From: Mycobacterium sp. ITM-2016-00316
Lineage (GTDB): Bacteria > Actinomycetota > Actinomycetes > Mycobacteriales > Mycobacteriaceae
Assembly: GCF_002968335.2 (NCBI RefSeq)
Contig: NZ_CP134398.1
Location: 2,418,001-2,482,000, forward strand
Direction of reading: 5' to 3'
Length of the DNA: 64,000 nucleotides
Program-made: the position numbers and the translations under genes
Shown here: in pieces, positions 8,465 to 18,321 of the stretch
How positions within the stretch are numbered: position 1 is the first letter of the stretch
Layout: every line of letters begins with the position of its first letter
The notes under the pieces: model-generated
Database searches by the model: none
Seen by the model: the letters and a program-made list of their open reading frames with translations, nothing else
Told to the model about the DNA's origin: nothing

Positions 8465-9487
8465 TCAGGTGGCGCTGCGCTCGTCGGCTCCCATCGCATC
8501 GAGCACGGCGACCCTGGTGCCCGGCGAGCCGGTGATCGCGCGTTCGCTGAGGCCCGCGCGCAACAGTCCGCGCAGCATCTCGTGGTCGTACTCGGCGGGA
8601 ATCGTGGTGTCGACGAAGCGTTGCACCACATCGACGAATCGTTCGGCATCGTCATGGAACGGAAAATGCCCTGAGCCCTCGAAGATCTCGAGTGCCGAAC
8701 CCGGCATCGCCGCGTGCGCGAGCCGGGCATGGCTGACCGGGATCACCGAATCGTGGGAACCCCAGACCAGTTGCACAGGAACGGATTCGGTCAAATAACA
8801 GCGGTCCAGCATGGTGACCACCTGGCCGCGCCAGTCGACCACCGCGCGCAGCGTACGGGCGAACGCCGCAGACGCGGTCGGCTCGGGCAGGTCGGCGAGC
8901 ACTCGCAGCGCGTCGGGCAGATCGCGGCCCAGCCCGGTGGAACCGAGCATGGCCCCGCCGACGCGTCCGATGGCCTGCAGGGCCGGCAGCACCAGCGGCA
9001 GCCGCAGTAGCGCCAGCGCCTCGGTGGCCATCGGCAGCGCCGCGACGCGCAACGCCACATTGACGTCCTTGCTGACACCGCCCGCACCCACCAGGACGAG
9101 CCGGTCCACCAGCTGAGGGAACTGGTAGGCGAACTGCATGGCCACGCCGCCGCCGAGCGAGTGTCCGACAACCGTCACCCGGTCGATGTCCAGCACGCTG
9201 AGCAGATCGCGCATGCCGTTGGCGTAGGCGGCCACCGAGTAGTCGGCGCGCGGTTTGTCGGACTGGCCATGGCCCAGCAGATCCGGGGCGATCACGGTGA
9301 ACCGCCGGGCCAGCATCGACTGCACGGTGTGCCAGGTCGTCGAGTTGTCACCGATTCCGTGGATCAACAGGATCGCCGGGCCCGAGCCGGCGACCCGGAA
9401 CGCCCGCCGGTAGCCGTGAATGGTGCGGAACTGCAAGGTGGGCGAGATTTCCCGCACGCTGCGCAGGTTCGGTTTGCGATCGGTCAT
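8465..9487 (-). CDS. Alpha/beta hydrolase (Rv2715-like)
   Basis: Serine hydrolase of 340 residues. Oxyanion segment [10 protein letters not shown], nucleophile elbow GHSLGGG, acid in WGSHDSVIP and catalytic His in GSGHFPFHD form a complete triad. The lid region is hydrophobic, as in esterases or C-C bond hydrolases; the substrate cannot be told. ATG 9487 is chosen because GAGGAG lies eight bases upstream; an in-frame start at 9505 would add six residues. Between the PAC2 and PhzF genes, all on the minus strand. Confidence 0.9.
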   Translation of the reverse strand: MTDRKPNLRSVREISPTLQFRTIHGYRRAFRVAGSGPAILLIHGIGDNSTTWHTVQSMLARRFTVIAPDLLGHGQSDKPRADYSVAAYANGMRDLLSVLDIDRVTVVGHSLGGGVAMQFAYQFPQLVDRLVLVGAGGVSKDVNVALRVAALPMATEALALLRLPLVLPALQAIGRVGGAMLGSTGLGRDLPDALRVLADLPEPTASAAFARTLRAVVDWRGQVVTMLDRCYLTESVPVQLVWGSHDSVIPVSHARLAHAAMPGSALEIFEGSGHFPFHDDAERFVDVVQRFVDTTIPAEYDHEMLRGLLRAGLSERAITGSPGTRVAVLDAMGADERSAT

Positions 9488-9523
9488 ATCGGTCACTCCT
9501 CGCAATCCGGTAGCGGCGCTCGG

Positions 9524-10504
9524 TCAGGTGGTCTCGTCGCCGTCGGGGAAGCCCTCGCCGAACGTGCCGTCCGTCTGCTGGGCGAGGAAACGTTCGAACT
9601 CCGCACCCAGTTCGTCGCCGCTGGGAAGTTCCTCGTCACGTGCCAGCAACGAGCGATTTTCCTGAGCGGCAACGAACGCATCGTACTGACGCTCCAGCTG
9701 TGCCACCACCTGAGCGACTTCGGCGCTCGCCTCGACCTGCTCGTTGATCTTGGTGTGCACCTCGGCGGCGGCCTCTCCCAGCGCATTCAGCGGGATCTGC
9801 AGCGCGCCCGCCCTGGCCGCCTCGATGAGCAGGCTCTCGGCGGCCGGTGGGTACGCGGTCTGGGCCAGGTAGTGCGGCACGTGCACGGTGAAACCGACCG
9901 CGTCGTGGCCGTGCTGGCTCATCCGGAACTCCAGCAGGCTGGACACGCTCGCGGGGACCTGGACCTCGCCCACCCACGGGGTGTACTCGGCAATCAGTTC
10001 GGTGTTCGCTGAGTGCGCGGTCAGGGTGACCGGCCGGGTGTGCGGGACCGCCATCGGGATGGTGCCCAGCCCGATCACCTGACGCACACCGAGGCGCTCG
10101 GCCAGCAGCCGTACCGCCGTCACGAAACGCTCCCAGCGCAGGTCGGGCTCCATGCCTGCCAGCAGCAGGAATGGGGTGCCGACGCTGTCGTGCAGCGCGT
10201 ACAGGTTCAGTTCGGGCTGGTCGTAGCTGCTGAAGTGATCGGTCTTGAACGTCATCATCGGCCGCCGCGACCGGTAGTCCAGCAGCTCATCGATGGCGAA
10301 CGATGCGACCAGTTCGGTGTCGAGGGTGTCCTTCAGGTGTTGCGCCGCGAGCTTGATGGCGTGACCGGCATCGGAGAACCCCTCCAGCGCGTGGATCATC
10401 ACGGGCCCCCGTCCGTCCGTGGTGGACAGTTGGGGGGCAGGAAACTCCAGCTCGTACATACCGTTCTGGTCGGGCTGGTAGTGCTGTTCCTGGTTTTCGG
10501 CCAT
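9524..10504 (-). CDS. PAC2-family protein (Rv2714-like)
   Basis: 326-residue protein of the PAC2 (proteasome assembly chaperone 2-like) family, whose bacterial role is unknown. The N-terminal core, with MIHALEGFSDAGHAIKLA and later QVIGLGTIPMAVPHTRP, has the family's purine-nucleoside-phosphorylase-like fold. The C-terminus (about 255-326) is a predicted coiled coil rich in Glu/Gln/Ala with an acidic tail. A very strong ribosome site, AGGAGGTGA, precedes the ATG. Downstream of sthA on the same strand. Confidence 0.87.
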   Translation of the reverse strand: MAENQEQHYQPDQNGMYELEFPAPQLSTTDGRGPVMIHALEGFSDAGHAIKLAAQHLKDTLDTELVASFAIDELLDYRSRRPMMTFKTDHFSSYDQPELNLYALHDSVGTPFLLLAGMEPDLRWERFVTAVRLLAERLGVRQVIGLGTIPMAVPHTRPVTLTAHSANTELIAEYTPWVGEVQVPASVSSLLEFRMSQHGHDAVGFTVHVPHYLAQTAYPPAAESLLIEAARAGALQIPLNALGEAAAEVHTKINEQVEASAEVAQVVAQLERQYDAFVAAQENRSLLARDEELPSGDELGAEFERFLAQQTDGTFGEGFPDGDETT

Positions 10505-10605
10505 GTGGTTCACCTCCTGTTCACTAGTGTCTCGCACGTTGTCGCGGTCGTCGTGTGCGACCCCGGACATCTGTGCCAACACGGGGGAGGCGGCCGGAAA
10601 TCCCG

Positions 10606-12021
10606 TCAGCGCCGGAACTGGCTGAGCGCCCGCAGTTTGTTCATCACATCCAGTGCGGCGACCTTGTAGGCCTCGGAGAACGTCGGATAGTTGAACACCG
10701 CGTCCACCAGGTATTCGACGGTCCCGCCGCACCCCATGACCGCCTGGCCGATGTGCACCATCTCGGTGGCGTTGGTGCCGAAGATGTGCACACCCAGCAG
10801 TCGCAGATCCTCGGTCGAGACCAGCAGCTTGAGCATGCCGTGGGAATCGCCGGCGATCTGCCCGCGGGCCAGCTCGCGGTACCGGGACACCCCGACTTCG
10901 TAGGGCACCGACTCGTTGGTCAGCTCGACCTCGGTGGCCCCGACGTAGGAGACCTCGGGGATCGAGTAGATCCCGATCGGCTGGAGCTCGGTGATCGAGT
11001 GGGTCGGCTCACCGAACGCGTGATAGGCCGCCAGCCGCCCCTGCTCCATCGAGGTCGCGGCCAGCGCCGGGAATCCGATGACATCGCCGACGGCGTAGAT
11101 GTGGTCGACCTTGGTCTGATAGTTGTCGTCGACGAAGATCCGCCCGCGGTTGTCGGCCTCCAGGCCCGCGCTCGGCAGATCCAGGTGGTCGGTCTGGCCC
11201 TGCCTGCCCGCCGAGTACATCACCGTCTCCGCGGGGATCTGCTTGCCGCTGGCCAGTGTCGTCACGGTGCCGGAGGCGCCGACGTCGACGGCGGTCACCT
11301 CCTCGCCGAAGCGGAAGGTGACGGCGTGATCGCGCAGGTGGAACTTGAGGGCCTCGATGATCTCCGGATCGCAGAACTCCAGCATGTTGGGGCGCTTCTC
11401 GACGACCGTGACCTTGGTGCCCAGTGCGGCGAACATCGAGGCGTACTCGATGCCGATGACGCCGGCGCCGACCACCACCATGGAGGTCGGGATGGACTTG
11501 AGGTCGAGGATGCCGTCGGAATCCAGCACCCGGTGCTCGTCGAATTCGACGCCGGCCGGGCGGGCCGGTTTGGTGCCGGTGGCGATCACGATCTTGCGGC
11601 CGCTGACCGACACTCGCTCGGCCCGGTTGGGATCATCGACGTGCACGGTGTGCGCGTCGAGGAAGCGGGCGTGCCCGACGTAGAGCTCGATGCGGTTGCG
11701 CATCAGCTGCGAGCGCACCACGTCGATCTCCTTGCCGATGACGTGTTGGGTGCGGGCCAGCAGATCGGCGGGAGTGATGTTCTCCTTGACCCGGTAACTG
11801 GCGCCGTACAGTTCGCGCTGGTTCATCCCGGTGAGGTAGACAACCGCCTCGCGCAGAGTCTTGCTGGGGATGGTGCCGGTGTTGACGCAGACGCCGCCGA
11901 GCATGAGCCCGCGTTCGATCACCGCCACCGTCCTGCCCAGCTTGGCGGCCGCGATCGCGGCCTTCTGGCCCCCGGGGCCGGAACCGATGACGACCAGGTC
12001 GTACTCCTGCATGGAACCCAT
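10606..12021 (-). CDS. sthA: Soluble pyridine nucleotide transhydrogenase
   Basis: FAD enzyme of the disulfide-reductase superfamily that moves hydride between NADPH and NAD. 471 residues: FAD motif [14 protein letters not shown], then [14 protein letters not shown], where the second redox Cys of lipoamide dehydrogenase is Thr, as in SthA; NAD(P) motif [13 protein letters not shown]; second FAD motif [14 protein letters not shown]-terminal dimer domain. ATG 12021 has AGGA eight bases upstream. An internal ATG at 12012 gives 468 residues, the M. tuberculosis length, so the start is ambiguous. Divergent from the DUF21 gene. Confidence 0.95.
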   Translation of the reverse strand: MGSMQEYDLVVIGSGPGGQKAAIAAAKLGRTVAVIERGLMLGGVCVNTGTIPSKTLREAVVYLTGMNQRELYGASYRVKENITPADLLARTQHVIGKEIDVVRSQLMRNRIELYVGHARFLDAHTVHVDDPNRAERVSVSGRKIVIATGTKPARPAGVEFDEHRVLDSDGILDLKSIPTSMVVVGAGVIGIEYASMFAALGTKVTVVEKRPNMLEFCDPEIIEALKFHLRDHAVTFRFGEEVTAVDVGASGTVTTLASGKQIPAETVMYSAGRQGQTDHLDLPSAGLEADNRGRIFVDDNYQTKVDHIYAVGDVIGFPALAATSMEQGRLAAYHAFGEPTHSITELQPIGIYSIPEVSYVGATEVELTNESVPYEVGVSRYRELARGQIAGDSHGMLKLLVSTEDLRLLGVHIFGTNATEMVHIGQAVMGCGGTVEYLVDAVFNYPTFSEAYKVAALDVMNKLRALSQFRR

Positions 12022-12129
12022 GGCTGAAGTCCTACGCCGGTAATGGCCGATCCCGATGTCTGCACGGCTAATTGCTTGTGAACAAATTCGGCACAGTCGG
12101 CTCGGGAACTTCGCCGCGGCGCCGTTCGT

Positions 12130-13530
12130 ATGTACCGATATGAGACGCGCCAAGCGCAAACGCCGAAGACCGCGCCCCGACTCGCCGTGCTGACCGCACT
12201 GGGAATCCTCGCCGGCATCGCGGTCGTGTTGGCCATCACCGCGCTGACCGGCTACTTCGTGGCTCAGGAATTCGCCTTCATGGCCGTGGACCGGTCCCGG
12301 CTGAAGGCACGGGCACAGGCCGGGGATGCTGCGGCGGCGCGCGCGCTGAAGGTGACACGGCGCACCTCGTTCATGCTGTCCGGCGCCCAGCTCGGTATCA
12401 CGGTGACCGGCCTGCTGGTCGGCTATGTCGCCGAACCGCTCATCGGTGCGGGCCTGGGCGAGCTGCTCGGCGATGTGGGCGTGCCCATCGCGGTCGGCGT
12501 CGCGATCGGCACCGTGCTGGCGGTGCTGTTCTCCACGGTGGTGCAGATGGTGTTCGGTGAGCTCTTCCCGAAGAACCTCGCCATCGCCCGGCCGGAGGCC
12601 GTCGCCGACAAGCTGGCGCTGTCCACCACGATCTATCTCGCGGTGTTCGGTTGGCTCATCAAGCTTTTCGACGCCTCGTCGAACCTGCTGTTGCGGGCGC
12701 TGCGCATCGAACCGGTGCACGACGTCGAGCATTCGGCCACCCCGCGCGATCTGGAGCACATCGTGGCCGACTCCCGGGAGACCGGCGAACTGCCCGAGGA
12801 CCTGTCCACCCTGCTGGACCGCATCCTCGATTTTCCGACTCGCGATACCGAACACGCGATGATCCCGCGGGCCCGCGTCGACGTGGTGCTCGGCGACGAA
12901 CCCGTGCGCAAGGTACTGGACAAGATGGCCACCGGCCACACCCGCTATCCGGTGGTGGACGGGGCCGCCGACGACCTGATCGGCGTCGTGCATCTACACG
13001 ACCTGCTCGGTGCCACCGATCCGGATGCCACCGCGGCCTCGATGAGCCGGCAGGCGGTCATCCTGCCGACCACGCTGCCGTTGCCATCGGCGCTGCGTGC
13101 ACTCAACGAGGCGCGCGACGAAATGGCTTTGGTGATCGATGAATACGGCGGTTTCGCCGGGGTGCTCACCATGGAGGATCTGGCCGAGGAACTCGTCGGC
13201 GAGATCGACGACGAGCACGACGGTGCGGGCGCCGACGACGATATCGTCGCGACCCCCGAGGGCTGGCTGGTCCGCGGCGATGTCGCGCTCGACGAGGTCA
13301 GTCGCGCCGTCGGTCACGATCTGCCCGAGGGTGACTACGAGACGCTCGCCGGTCTGATCATCGCCGAGTTCGGCGGTCTGCCCGCCGTCGGCGACACCAT
13401 CACCGTCGATCTCGGTGTGGAAGCCGCCGAACTGATCGCCGAGGACCCGCCCGCCGCGCGGCAACTGCACGCGACCGTGCGGGGCGTCGACAAGCACGTT
13501 CCGGCAAGTGTTCTGGTGGAGGTGCGATGA
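12130..13530 (+). CDS. DUF21/CBS/CorC-HlyC membrane protein
   Basis: CNNM/CorB-type protein of 466 residues; relatives are implicated in divalent cation (Mg2+, Co2+) efflux. An N-terminal DUF21 domain has about four hydrophobic segments (near 20-45, 78-100, 110-140 and 165-185), with [20 protein letters not shown] and FGELFPKN as family marks. Two CBS modules (about 235-350) and a C-terminal CorC_HlyC domain (about 375-455, [18 protein letters not shown]) follow. The N-terminal start is uncertain because no ribosome site precedes the ATG. Its stop overlaps the next gene's ATG, so a heteromer is likely. Confidence 0.87.
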   Translation: MYRYETRQAQTPKTAPRLAVLTALGILAGIAVVLAITALTGYFVAQEFAFMAVDRSRLKARAQAGDAAAARALKVTRRTSFMLSGAQLGITVTGLLVGYVAEPLIGAGLGELLGDVGVPIAVGVAIGTVLAVLFSTVVQMVFGELFPKNLAIARPEAVADKLALSTTIYLAVFGWLIKLFDASSNLLLRALRIEPVHDVEHSATPRDLEHIVADSRETGELPEDLSTLLDRILDFPTRDTEHAMIPRARVDVVLGDEPVRKVLDKMATGHTRYPVVDGAADDLIGVVHLHDLLGATDPDATAASMSRQAVILPTTLPLPSALRALNEARDEMALVIDEYGGFAGVLTMEDLAEELVGEIDDEHDGAGADDDIVATPEGWLVRGDVALDEVSRAVGHDLPEGDYETLAGLIIAEFGGLPAVGDTITVDLGVEAAELIAEDPPAARQLHATVRGVDKHVPASVLVEVR

Positions 13531-14528
13531 GCAGCCCGTGGGCGGTCGCGCTCGTCACCGCGCTGCTGATCGCGTCGAGCGCCTTCTTCGTCGCGGTGGA
13601 GTTCGCACTGATCGCGGCGCGGCGGCATCGCCTCGAAGACGCCGCCCCGCGCAGCCGCTCGGCACGTGCGGCGCTGCGTTCGGCCTCGGAGCTCTCGGTG
13701 TTGCTGGCCGGGTCCCAGCTCGGCATCACCGTCTGCACGCTGGCCCTCGGTGCCATCACCAAACCCGCTGTGCACCATTGGCTCACGCCCGCGATCGCGG
13801 GCTGGGGCGCGCCGGCCTGGCTGGCCGACGTGGGCGGTTTCGTGCTCGCGCTGATCGTCGTCACCTTCCTGCACCTGGTGGTCGGTGAGATGGCACCGAA
13901 ATCCTGGGCGATCGCCCATCCCGAGCGGTCGGCGACCCTGCTGGCACTTCCGATGCGGGCCTTCATGTGGGTGACCCGGCCGCTGATCGGCGCACTGAAT
14001 CAGGTGGCCAACTGGTGTCTGAAGAAGGTGGGTGTCGACCCGGTCGATCAGGTCGCCACCGGCCAGGATCCGGATGCCCTGCGGCACCTGGTCGAGCACT
14101 CGGCGACCGTCGGAACCCTCGACGAGCGCTATCACGGTCATCTGTTGAGTGCGCTGGAGCTGCAGGCGCTGACGATCGGTGACATGGTCCGCGACGGCGC
14201 GGCACCCAGCAGCGTGGCCCTCGACGCCACACCCGCCCAAATCCAGACCCGGTCACGGGCCACCGGCCATCTGCGGCTGCTGGTGGAGGGCGACGGTGTG
14301 GTGCACGTGCGCGACACGGTGAATGCGCCGGGCACGATCACCGCCGCCGACCTCATGCGGCCGGCGCTGAAACTGGCGGCCGACACCCCGGTGTACGCCG
14401 CGCTGCGCACCATGCGGGAGACCCGTAGTCATCTCGTGGTGGTCGTCGACGACGGCCGGGTCCGTGGACTCATCACGCTGGCCGATGTCCTGGAAAGGCT
14501 GCTGCCGACCGCGGATTCAACGAGCTGA
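13527..14528 (+). CDS. DUF21/CBS membrane protein lacking CorC domain
   Basis: Partner of the preceding gene, joined by an ATGA overlap. 333 residues: DUF21 domain with SVLLAGSQLGITVCTLALG and VVGEMAPKSWAIAHPE, then a CBS pair (about 215-328, ending LVVVVDDGRVRGLITLADV). It stops after the CBS region and has no CorC_HlyC domain, unlike its upstream paralog. M. tuberculosis has a similar tandem (Rv1842c-Rv1841c). Ion transport is inferred from the family. Confidence 0.86.
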   Translation: MSSPWAVALVTALLIASSAFFVAVEFALIAARRHRLEDAAPRSRSARAALRSASELSVLLAGSQLGITVCTLALGAITKPAVHHWLTPAIAGWGAPAWLADVGGFVLALIVVTFLHLVVGEMAPKSWAIAHPERSATLLALPMRAFMWVTRPLIGALNQVANWCLKKVGVDPVDQVATGQDPDALRHLVEHSATVGTLDERYHGHLLSALELQALTIGDMVRDGAAPSSVALDATPAQIQTRSRATGHLRLLVEGDGVVHVRDTVNAPGTITAADLMRPALKLAADTPVYAALRTMRETRSHLVVVVDDGRVRGLITLADVLERLLPTADSTS

Positions 14529-14625
14529 CCGGCTTCCTCCACAATCACAGATTCGTGCACAGCCGGCCCCCACGCGAGGGCAGTGGCCCGGTTTTCTGTG
14601 GGCGCCGCCCGTCACCGTGGAGCGC

Positions 14626-15666
14626 ATGACAACACAATCCCGCGGTTTCGACATCGGTCGACCCGCCTCGCTGATCGCCGCACTGCCCGCCGTGTTGGGC
14701 TTCGTCCCCGAGCACTCGCTGGCGGTGGTGACCGTCGATGATGCCGAACTGGGCTGCGTGATGCGGGTCGACCTGTCGCCCGGTCTGGCCGACAACACCG
14801 GGCAGCTGGCCGAGGTGATCGGTGCGGCGGCCCCCGATCAGGCGATCGCGGTGGTCATCGACGAGTTCGGCGCCGACTGTGAGGCGTGCGGCACCGATCA
14901 TGAGGTGCTGGCCGACGCGCTCTCGCGGTCGCTGGCGGCCGAAGGGGTCGAGCTGCTCGCGGTGCTGGTGGTGGACCGGGTGGCGGCGGGCGGGCGGTGG
15001 TTCTGCGCCGACGGATGCGGCGCGCACGGTGAGATCGACGACCCCGGGGCCTCACCGCTGGCGGCGGCCGCGGTGCTGGACGGTCGCCGGCTTTACCGGC
15101 GCCGCGCCGACCTGCAGCAGGTCATCGCCGTCACCGACACCGATCGCCGCGAGCGCCTCGCCGAGGTCATTGCCTCCCGCGGGGTGGTCCGGCTGACGAC
15201 CCGGACGGCGCGTGAGGCCGTGCACGCGGCGATGGCCACCGCGGCCCGCCTCGCAGACGGGACCGAACCGGCCGATGCGGAATTGGTGTCGGTGGTCTGT
15301 GCGCTCGCGGATCCGCGGGTCCGCGACACCCTGTACGCCTTGGCGGTGGGCGATTGTGCTGCTGCCGCCGAGTCGTTGTGGGCGCTGATGGCGCGGGTAC
15401 TTCCGCAGCGCCGGCGCCCCGACGCGTTGTCGCTGCTGGCCTTCTCGGCCTATGCGCGCGGGGACGGTCCGCTGGCCGGTATCGCCCTGGAGGAGGCGGT
15501 GCGCATCGATCCGGCACACCGGATGGCGGCCATGCTCGACAGCGCGCTGCAGTCGGGCATGCGCCCGGAACAGATCCGCGGGATGGCGTTGTCCGGCTAT
15601 CGCACCGCCGGCAAGCTCGGTGTAAAGCTGCCGCCGCGGCTCGCGTTCGGTCAGCGGGCCGGCTGA
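14626..15666 (+). CDS. DUF4192 protein (Rv2712c-like)
   Basis: 346-residue soluble protein of an actinobacterial family of unknown function. N-terminal block RPASLIAALPAVLGFVPEHS is the DUF4192 signature; four Cys (CEACG and CADGCG, residues about 85-130) could bind metal. The C-terminal part is helical and repeat-like (ALADPRVRD, ALSLLAFSAYARGDG), resembling TPR-type helices. The ATG was chosen because family similarity begins a few residues later; upstream codons are low-complexity. Convergent with ideR with only 13 bases between. Confidence 0.82.
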   Translation: MTTQSRGFDIGRPASLIAALPAVLGFVPEHSLAVVTVDDAELGCVMRVDLSPGLADNTGQLAEVIGAAAPDQAIAVVIDEFGADCEACGTDHEVLADALSRSLAAEGVELLAVLVVDRVAAGGRWFCADGCGAHGEIDDPGASPLAAAAVLDGRRLYRRRADLQQVIAVTDTDRRERLAEVIASRGVVRLTTRTAREAVHAAMATAARLADGTEPADAELVSVVCALADPRVRDTLYALAVGDCAAAAESLWALMARVLPQRRRPDALSLLAFSAYARGDGPLAGIALEEAVRIDPAHRMAAMLDSALQSGMRPEQIRGMALSGYRTAGKLGVKLPPRLAFGQRAG

Positions 15667-15679
15667 ACACCGGCCTCCC

Positions 15680-16384
15680 TCAGACTTTTTCGACCTTCAC
15701 GGCGTGCGCCATGTGATGGGGCAGCTCGACTTCCTGGTGCCCGGGGATCAGGATCAGCACACCGCCGTGCTCGCTGGGATCGTCGGTGACCTGGACGGTG
15801 ACGCGTGCGTTGGGGACCACACCGGCCTCCTTCAGACGGCCGATCAGCTCGACGTCGCCTTGCACGTGCTCGGTGAGTTGGCGAACCACCACCGCGACCG
15901 GTGAACCGGCGGGCAGTTCGGTGAGGCGGACCAGGCTGGCGTCCTCGCCGCTACCGGTGCCGCCGAAGCCGAGCTCGGACAGCCCCGGGATGGGGTTACC
16001 GAACGGCGAGGTGGTCGGGTTGTCGAGCACCTGGACCAGCCGGCGCTCCACGTCTTCGCTCATGACGTGCTCCCAGCGGCATGCCTCGGCGTGAACTTCC
16101 TCCCAGGGCAGTCCGATCACGTCGACCAGCAGCCGCTCGGCGAGGCGGTGCTTACGCATCACCGAGACCGCGAGATAGCGGCCCTTCTCGGTGAGTTCGA
16201 GGTGGCGATCGCCGGCCACATGCAGCAGCCCGTCGCGCTCCATCCGGGACACGGTCTGGCTGACCGTCGGACCGCTCTGCTCGAGCCGTTCGGCGATCCG
16301 AGCACGCAGCGGCACCACTCCCTCTTCTTCGAGGTCGTAGATGGTCCGCAGGTACATCTCGGTGGTATCGATGAGATCGTTCAT
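15680..16384 (-). CDS. ideR: IdeR, iron-dependent regulator
   Basis: DtxR-family regulator that with Fe2+ represses siderophore genes and activates iron storage. 234 residues, nearly collinear with M. tuberculosis IdeR: winged helix with SGPTVSQTVSRMERDGL, metal and dimer domain with HRLAERLLVDVIGLPWEEV and CRWEHVMSEDVERRL (primary and ancillary metal ligands Cys, Glu and His), and a C-terminal SH3-like domain ending HAVKVEKV. A GGAAGG site precedes the ATG. A -10-like TAGACT lies at 16418-16423. Encoded downstream of sigB on the same strand, as in other mycobacteria. Confidence 0.97.
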   Translation of the reverse strand: MNDLIDTTEMYLRTIYDLEEEGVVPLRARIAERLEQSGPTVSQTVSRMERDGLLHVAGDRHLELTEKGRYLAVSVMRKHRLAERLLVDVIGLPWEEVHAEACRWEHVMSEDVERRLVQVLDNPTTSPFGNPIPGLSELGFGGTGSGEDASLVRLTELPAGSPVAVVVRQLTEHVQGDVELIGRLKEAGVVPNARVTVQVTDDPSEHGGVLILIPGHQEVELPHHMAHAVKVEKV

Positions 16385-16441
16385 GCCCTACCTTCCAGGC
16401 CCTGCTGTCAGGGTCCCAGTCTAGCTGTCCGGCTGCCTGAA

Positions 16442-16500
16442 CAGGGGTGCAACATCCCCTGCGACGCTGTGATGCCCGCCGCGAGTCGCGACGGGCATCA
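16442..16500 (-). terminator. Two stem-loops after sigB
   Basis: Directly after the sigB stop lie two inverted repeats: TGATGCCCG/CGGGCATCA (16470-16478 with 16492-16500, 13-base loop) and CAGGGG/CCCCTG (16442-16447 with 16456-16461, 8-base loop). No T-run follows, so this would be a mycobacterial-style hairpin terminator or a processing/attenuation site between sigB and ideR. A third small hairpin, CCCTG/CAGGG, is at 16400-16413 in the ideR leader. Confidence 0.5.
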
Positions 16501-16518
16501 CTGTGGTGCAGGTTTGGG

Positions 16519-17478
16519 TCAGCTGGCGTAGGAACGCAGGCGCTCGGCACGATCGCCGTTACGCAGCTTGGACATCACTTCGCGCTCGATCTGGCGGACC
16601 CGCTCACGGGACAGACCGAACAGCTTGCCGATCTGGTCGAGGGTGCGGGGCTGACCGTCGTCCAGGCCGAACCGCAGCCGGATGACCTGCTGCTCACGCT
16701 CATCGAGCGTGGCCAGCACGTAACGGATATCGGTGTGCAGCAGCTCGGAGATGACCGCGTTCTCGGCGGACATGGCGTTCTCGTCCTCGATGAAGTCGCC
16801 CAGCGGGGCTTCCTCGTCGCTGCCGACCGGCATGTCCAGACTCACCGGGTCGCGGCTGTGCTCCAGCAGATCGGCGATCTTCTCGGCCGGGATACCCGAC
16901 TCTTCGGCCAGTTCCTCGTCGGTGGCCTCGCGGCCGAGGTTCTGGTGCATCTCGCGCTTGATCCTGGCCAGCTTGTTGACCTGCTCGACGAGGTGGACGG
17001 GCAGCCGGATGGTGCGGCTCTGATCGGCCATGCCGCGGGTGATGGCCTGCCGGATCCACCAGGTGGCGTACGTCGAGAACTTGAATCCCTTGGCGTAGTC
17101 GAACTTCTCCATGGCGCGGATCAGTCCGAGGTTGCCCTCCTGGATCAGGTCCAGCAGCGGCATGCCGCGGCCGGTGTAACGCTTGGCCAGCGACACCACG
17201 AGGCGCAGGTTGGCCTCCAGCAGGTGCCGACGGGCCGCGTCACCGTCACGGACGACGGCGGCCAGGTCGCGCTTGCGGGCGTCACCGAGACGCTTCTTGG
17301 TGTTCAGCACATGCTGGGCGAACAGGCCGGCTTCGATGCGCTTGGCGAGCTCGACTTCGTCGGCGGCGGTCAGCAGCGCGGTCTTACCGATGCCGTTGAG
17401 GTACACACGGACAAGGTCGGCAGCTGGGCTCTGGGCGTCCAGATCGGAATCGAAGCGGCTTGCGGTGGCGATCGCCAT
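16519..17478 (-). CDS. sigB: SigB, principal-like sigma factor
   Basis: Group 2 sigma-70 factor of 319 residues, used for stress and stationary-phase transcription. Regions 1.2-2 include [18 protein letters not shown] and [18 protein letters not shown] (-10 recognition and melting); region 3 and region 4 ([35 protein letters not shown]) recognise -35. It lacks the long N-terminal extension of SigA. A SigE/SigH-type promoter lies upstream. Gene order sigB-ideR is conserved. Confidence 0.97.
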   Translation of the reverse strand: MAIATASRFDSDLDAQSPAADLVRVYLNGIGKTALLTAADEVELAKRIEAGLFAQHVLNTKKRLGDARKRDLAAVVRDGDAARRHLLEANLRLVVSLAKRYTGRGMPLLDLIQEGNLGLIRAMEKFDYAKGFKFSTYATWWIRQAITRGMADQSRTIRLPVHLVEQVNKLARIKREMHQNLGREATDEELAEESGIPAEKIADLLEHSRDPVSLDMPVGSDEEAPLGDFIEDENAMSAENAVISELLHTDIRYVLATLDEREQQVIRLRFGLDDGQPRTLDQIGKLFGLSRERVRQIEREVMSKLRNGDRAERLRSYAS

Positions 17479-17514
17479 TTACGGCCTCCTGCTCGGTTGA
17501 ACTGTCATGACGTA

Positions 17515-17542
17515 CAACGCCCGAGGGTGCCTCAGAGTTCCC
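17515..17542 (-). promoter_or_regulatory. sigB stress promoter (SigE/SigH type)
   Basis: On the minus strand GGGAAC (17537-17542) is followed after 17 nt by CGTTG (17515-17519), the pattern recognised by mycobacterial ECF sigma factors SigE and SigH and described for the M. tuberculosis sigB promoter. It lies about 36 bases ahead of the sigB ATG. Confidence 0.8.
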
Positions 17543-17625
17543 GCCCGGTCTCGGTGGCGTACCACTTGACCTGCGGTTTCAAACCTCTGACCTGAGAATG
17601 TCCTGAGAAGTGGAGAAGATGCCGC

Positions 17626-18024
17626 TCAGCCGGGAACGCCGGGTTCGCCACCGGCGCTCGGGGTCGGCCGGACCGGTGGCTGCAGCGCCGGGCGTTCGGC
17701 GGTGGGGAACAGCGGAGTGCGTCTGGGGCCGGCATCCTGGTAGCGGCGCGGCTCGGTTGCGCTGCGCGGCGGACGGTCATTGGCGATCAGTACGGCGATC
17801 CACGGCAAAGGGATCGACACCAGCAGGATCGCCAGTGAGATCAGCCCGTTCTGCCAGATCCCGTAGGCGCCGGCGGCCAGGATCAGGGCCGGGATGCGGA
17901 AAGCCATGATCTTCAGGTACTTGCGGACACGTTCGCGGTGCTGCTCGTCCTGGGGGAGTGCAGCGCGGGTGATGAGGACCGGGCGACCTTCGTCGTCGAA
18001 ACTCAGCTCGGGGCCGTGTTTCAT
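17626..18024 (-). CDS. DUF3099 membrane protein (Rv2709-like)
   Basis: 132-residue actinobacterial protein of unknown function. A short N-terminal soluble part (PVLITRAALPQDEQHRERVRK) leads to two transmembrane segments (about 45-65 and 70-90, IPALILAAGAYGIW and LAILLVSIPLPWIAVLIA), then a Pro/Arg-rich tail. The chosen ATG has GGAGG only one base away, an odd spacing; an in-frame ATG at 18042 is possible. Convergently placed between sigB and the divergent DUF3039 gene. Confidence 0.78.
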   Translation of the reverse strand: MKHGPELSFDDEGRPVLITRAALPQDEQHRERVRKYLKIMAFRIPALILAAGAYGIWQNGLISLAILLVSIPLPWIAVLIANDRPPRSATEPRRYQDAGPRRTPLFPTAERPALQPPVRPTPSAGGEPGVPG

Positions 18025-18084
18025 ACCTCCACTGTTGCACATCTTCGGGCGCGTGGGGTGGCCGGTCTCGGGCACAATGGAGCA

Positions 18085-18321
18085 ATGCAGACCGAGACCA
18101 TCGAGCGGCCGGATACCGACGAACGCGTCGATGACGGGACCGACGACGACACCCCCAAGTTCTTCCACTACGTGAAGAAGGAGAAGATCGCCGAAAGTGC
18201 CGTCATGGGCACGCATGTCGTGGCGCTGTGCGGTGAGGTCTTTCCGGTCACCAAGTCGGCCAAGCCGGGTTCTCCGGTCTGCCCGGACTGCAAGCGAATC
18301 TACGAGCAGCTCAAGAAGTAG
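18085..18321 (+). CDS. DUF3039 protein (Rv2708c-like)
   Basis: 78-residue soluble protein found across actinobacteria, function unknown. Conserved core KFFHYVKKEKIAESAVMGTH followed by ALCGEVFPV and CPDCKRIYEQL; the Cys residues suggest a small zinc-binding site. ATG 18085 matches the start of M. tuberculosis Rv2708c. Its 3' end overlaps the convergent YihY-type gene by 11 bases. Confidence 0.85.
   Translation: MQTETIERPDTDERVDDGTDDDTPKFFHYVKKEKIAESAVMGTHVVALCGEVFPVTKSAKPGSPVCPDCKRIYEQLKK

Noticed and set aside
9524..12993. N-terminal extensions of the PAC2 and SthA frames into upstream sequence
   Set aside because: The added residues are low-complexity and cross neighbouring genes or promoters; internal starts with ribosome sites match family lengths.
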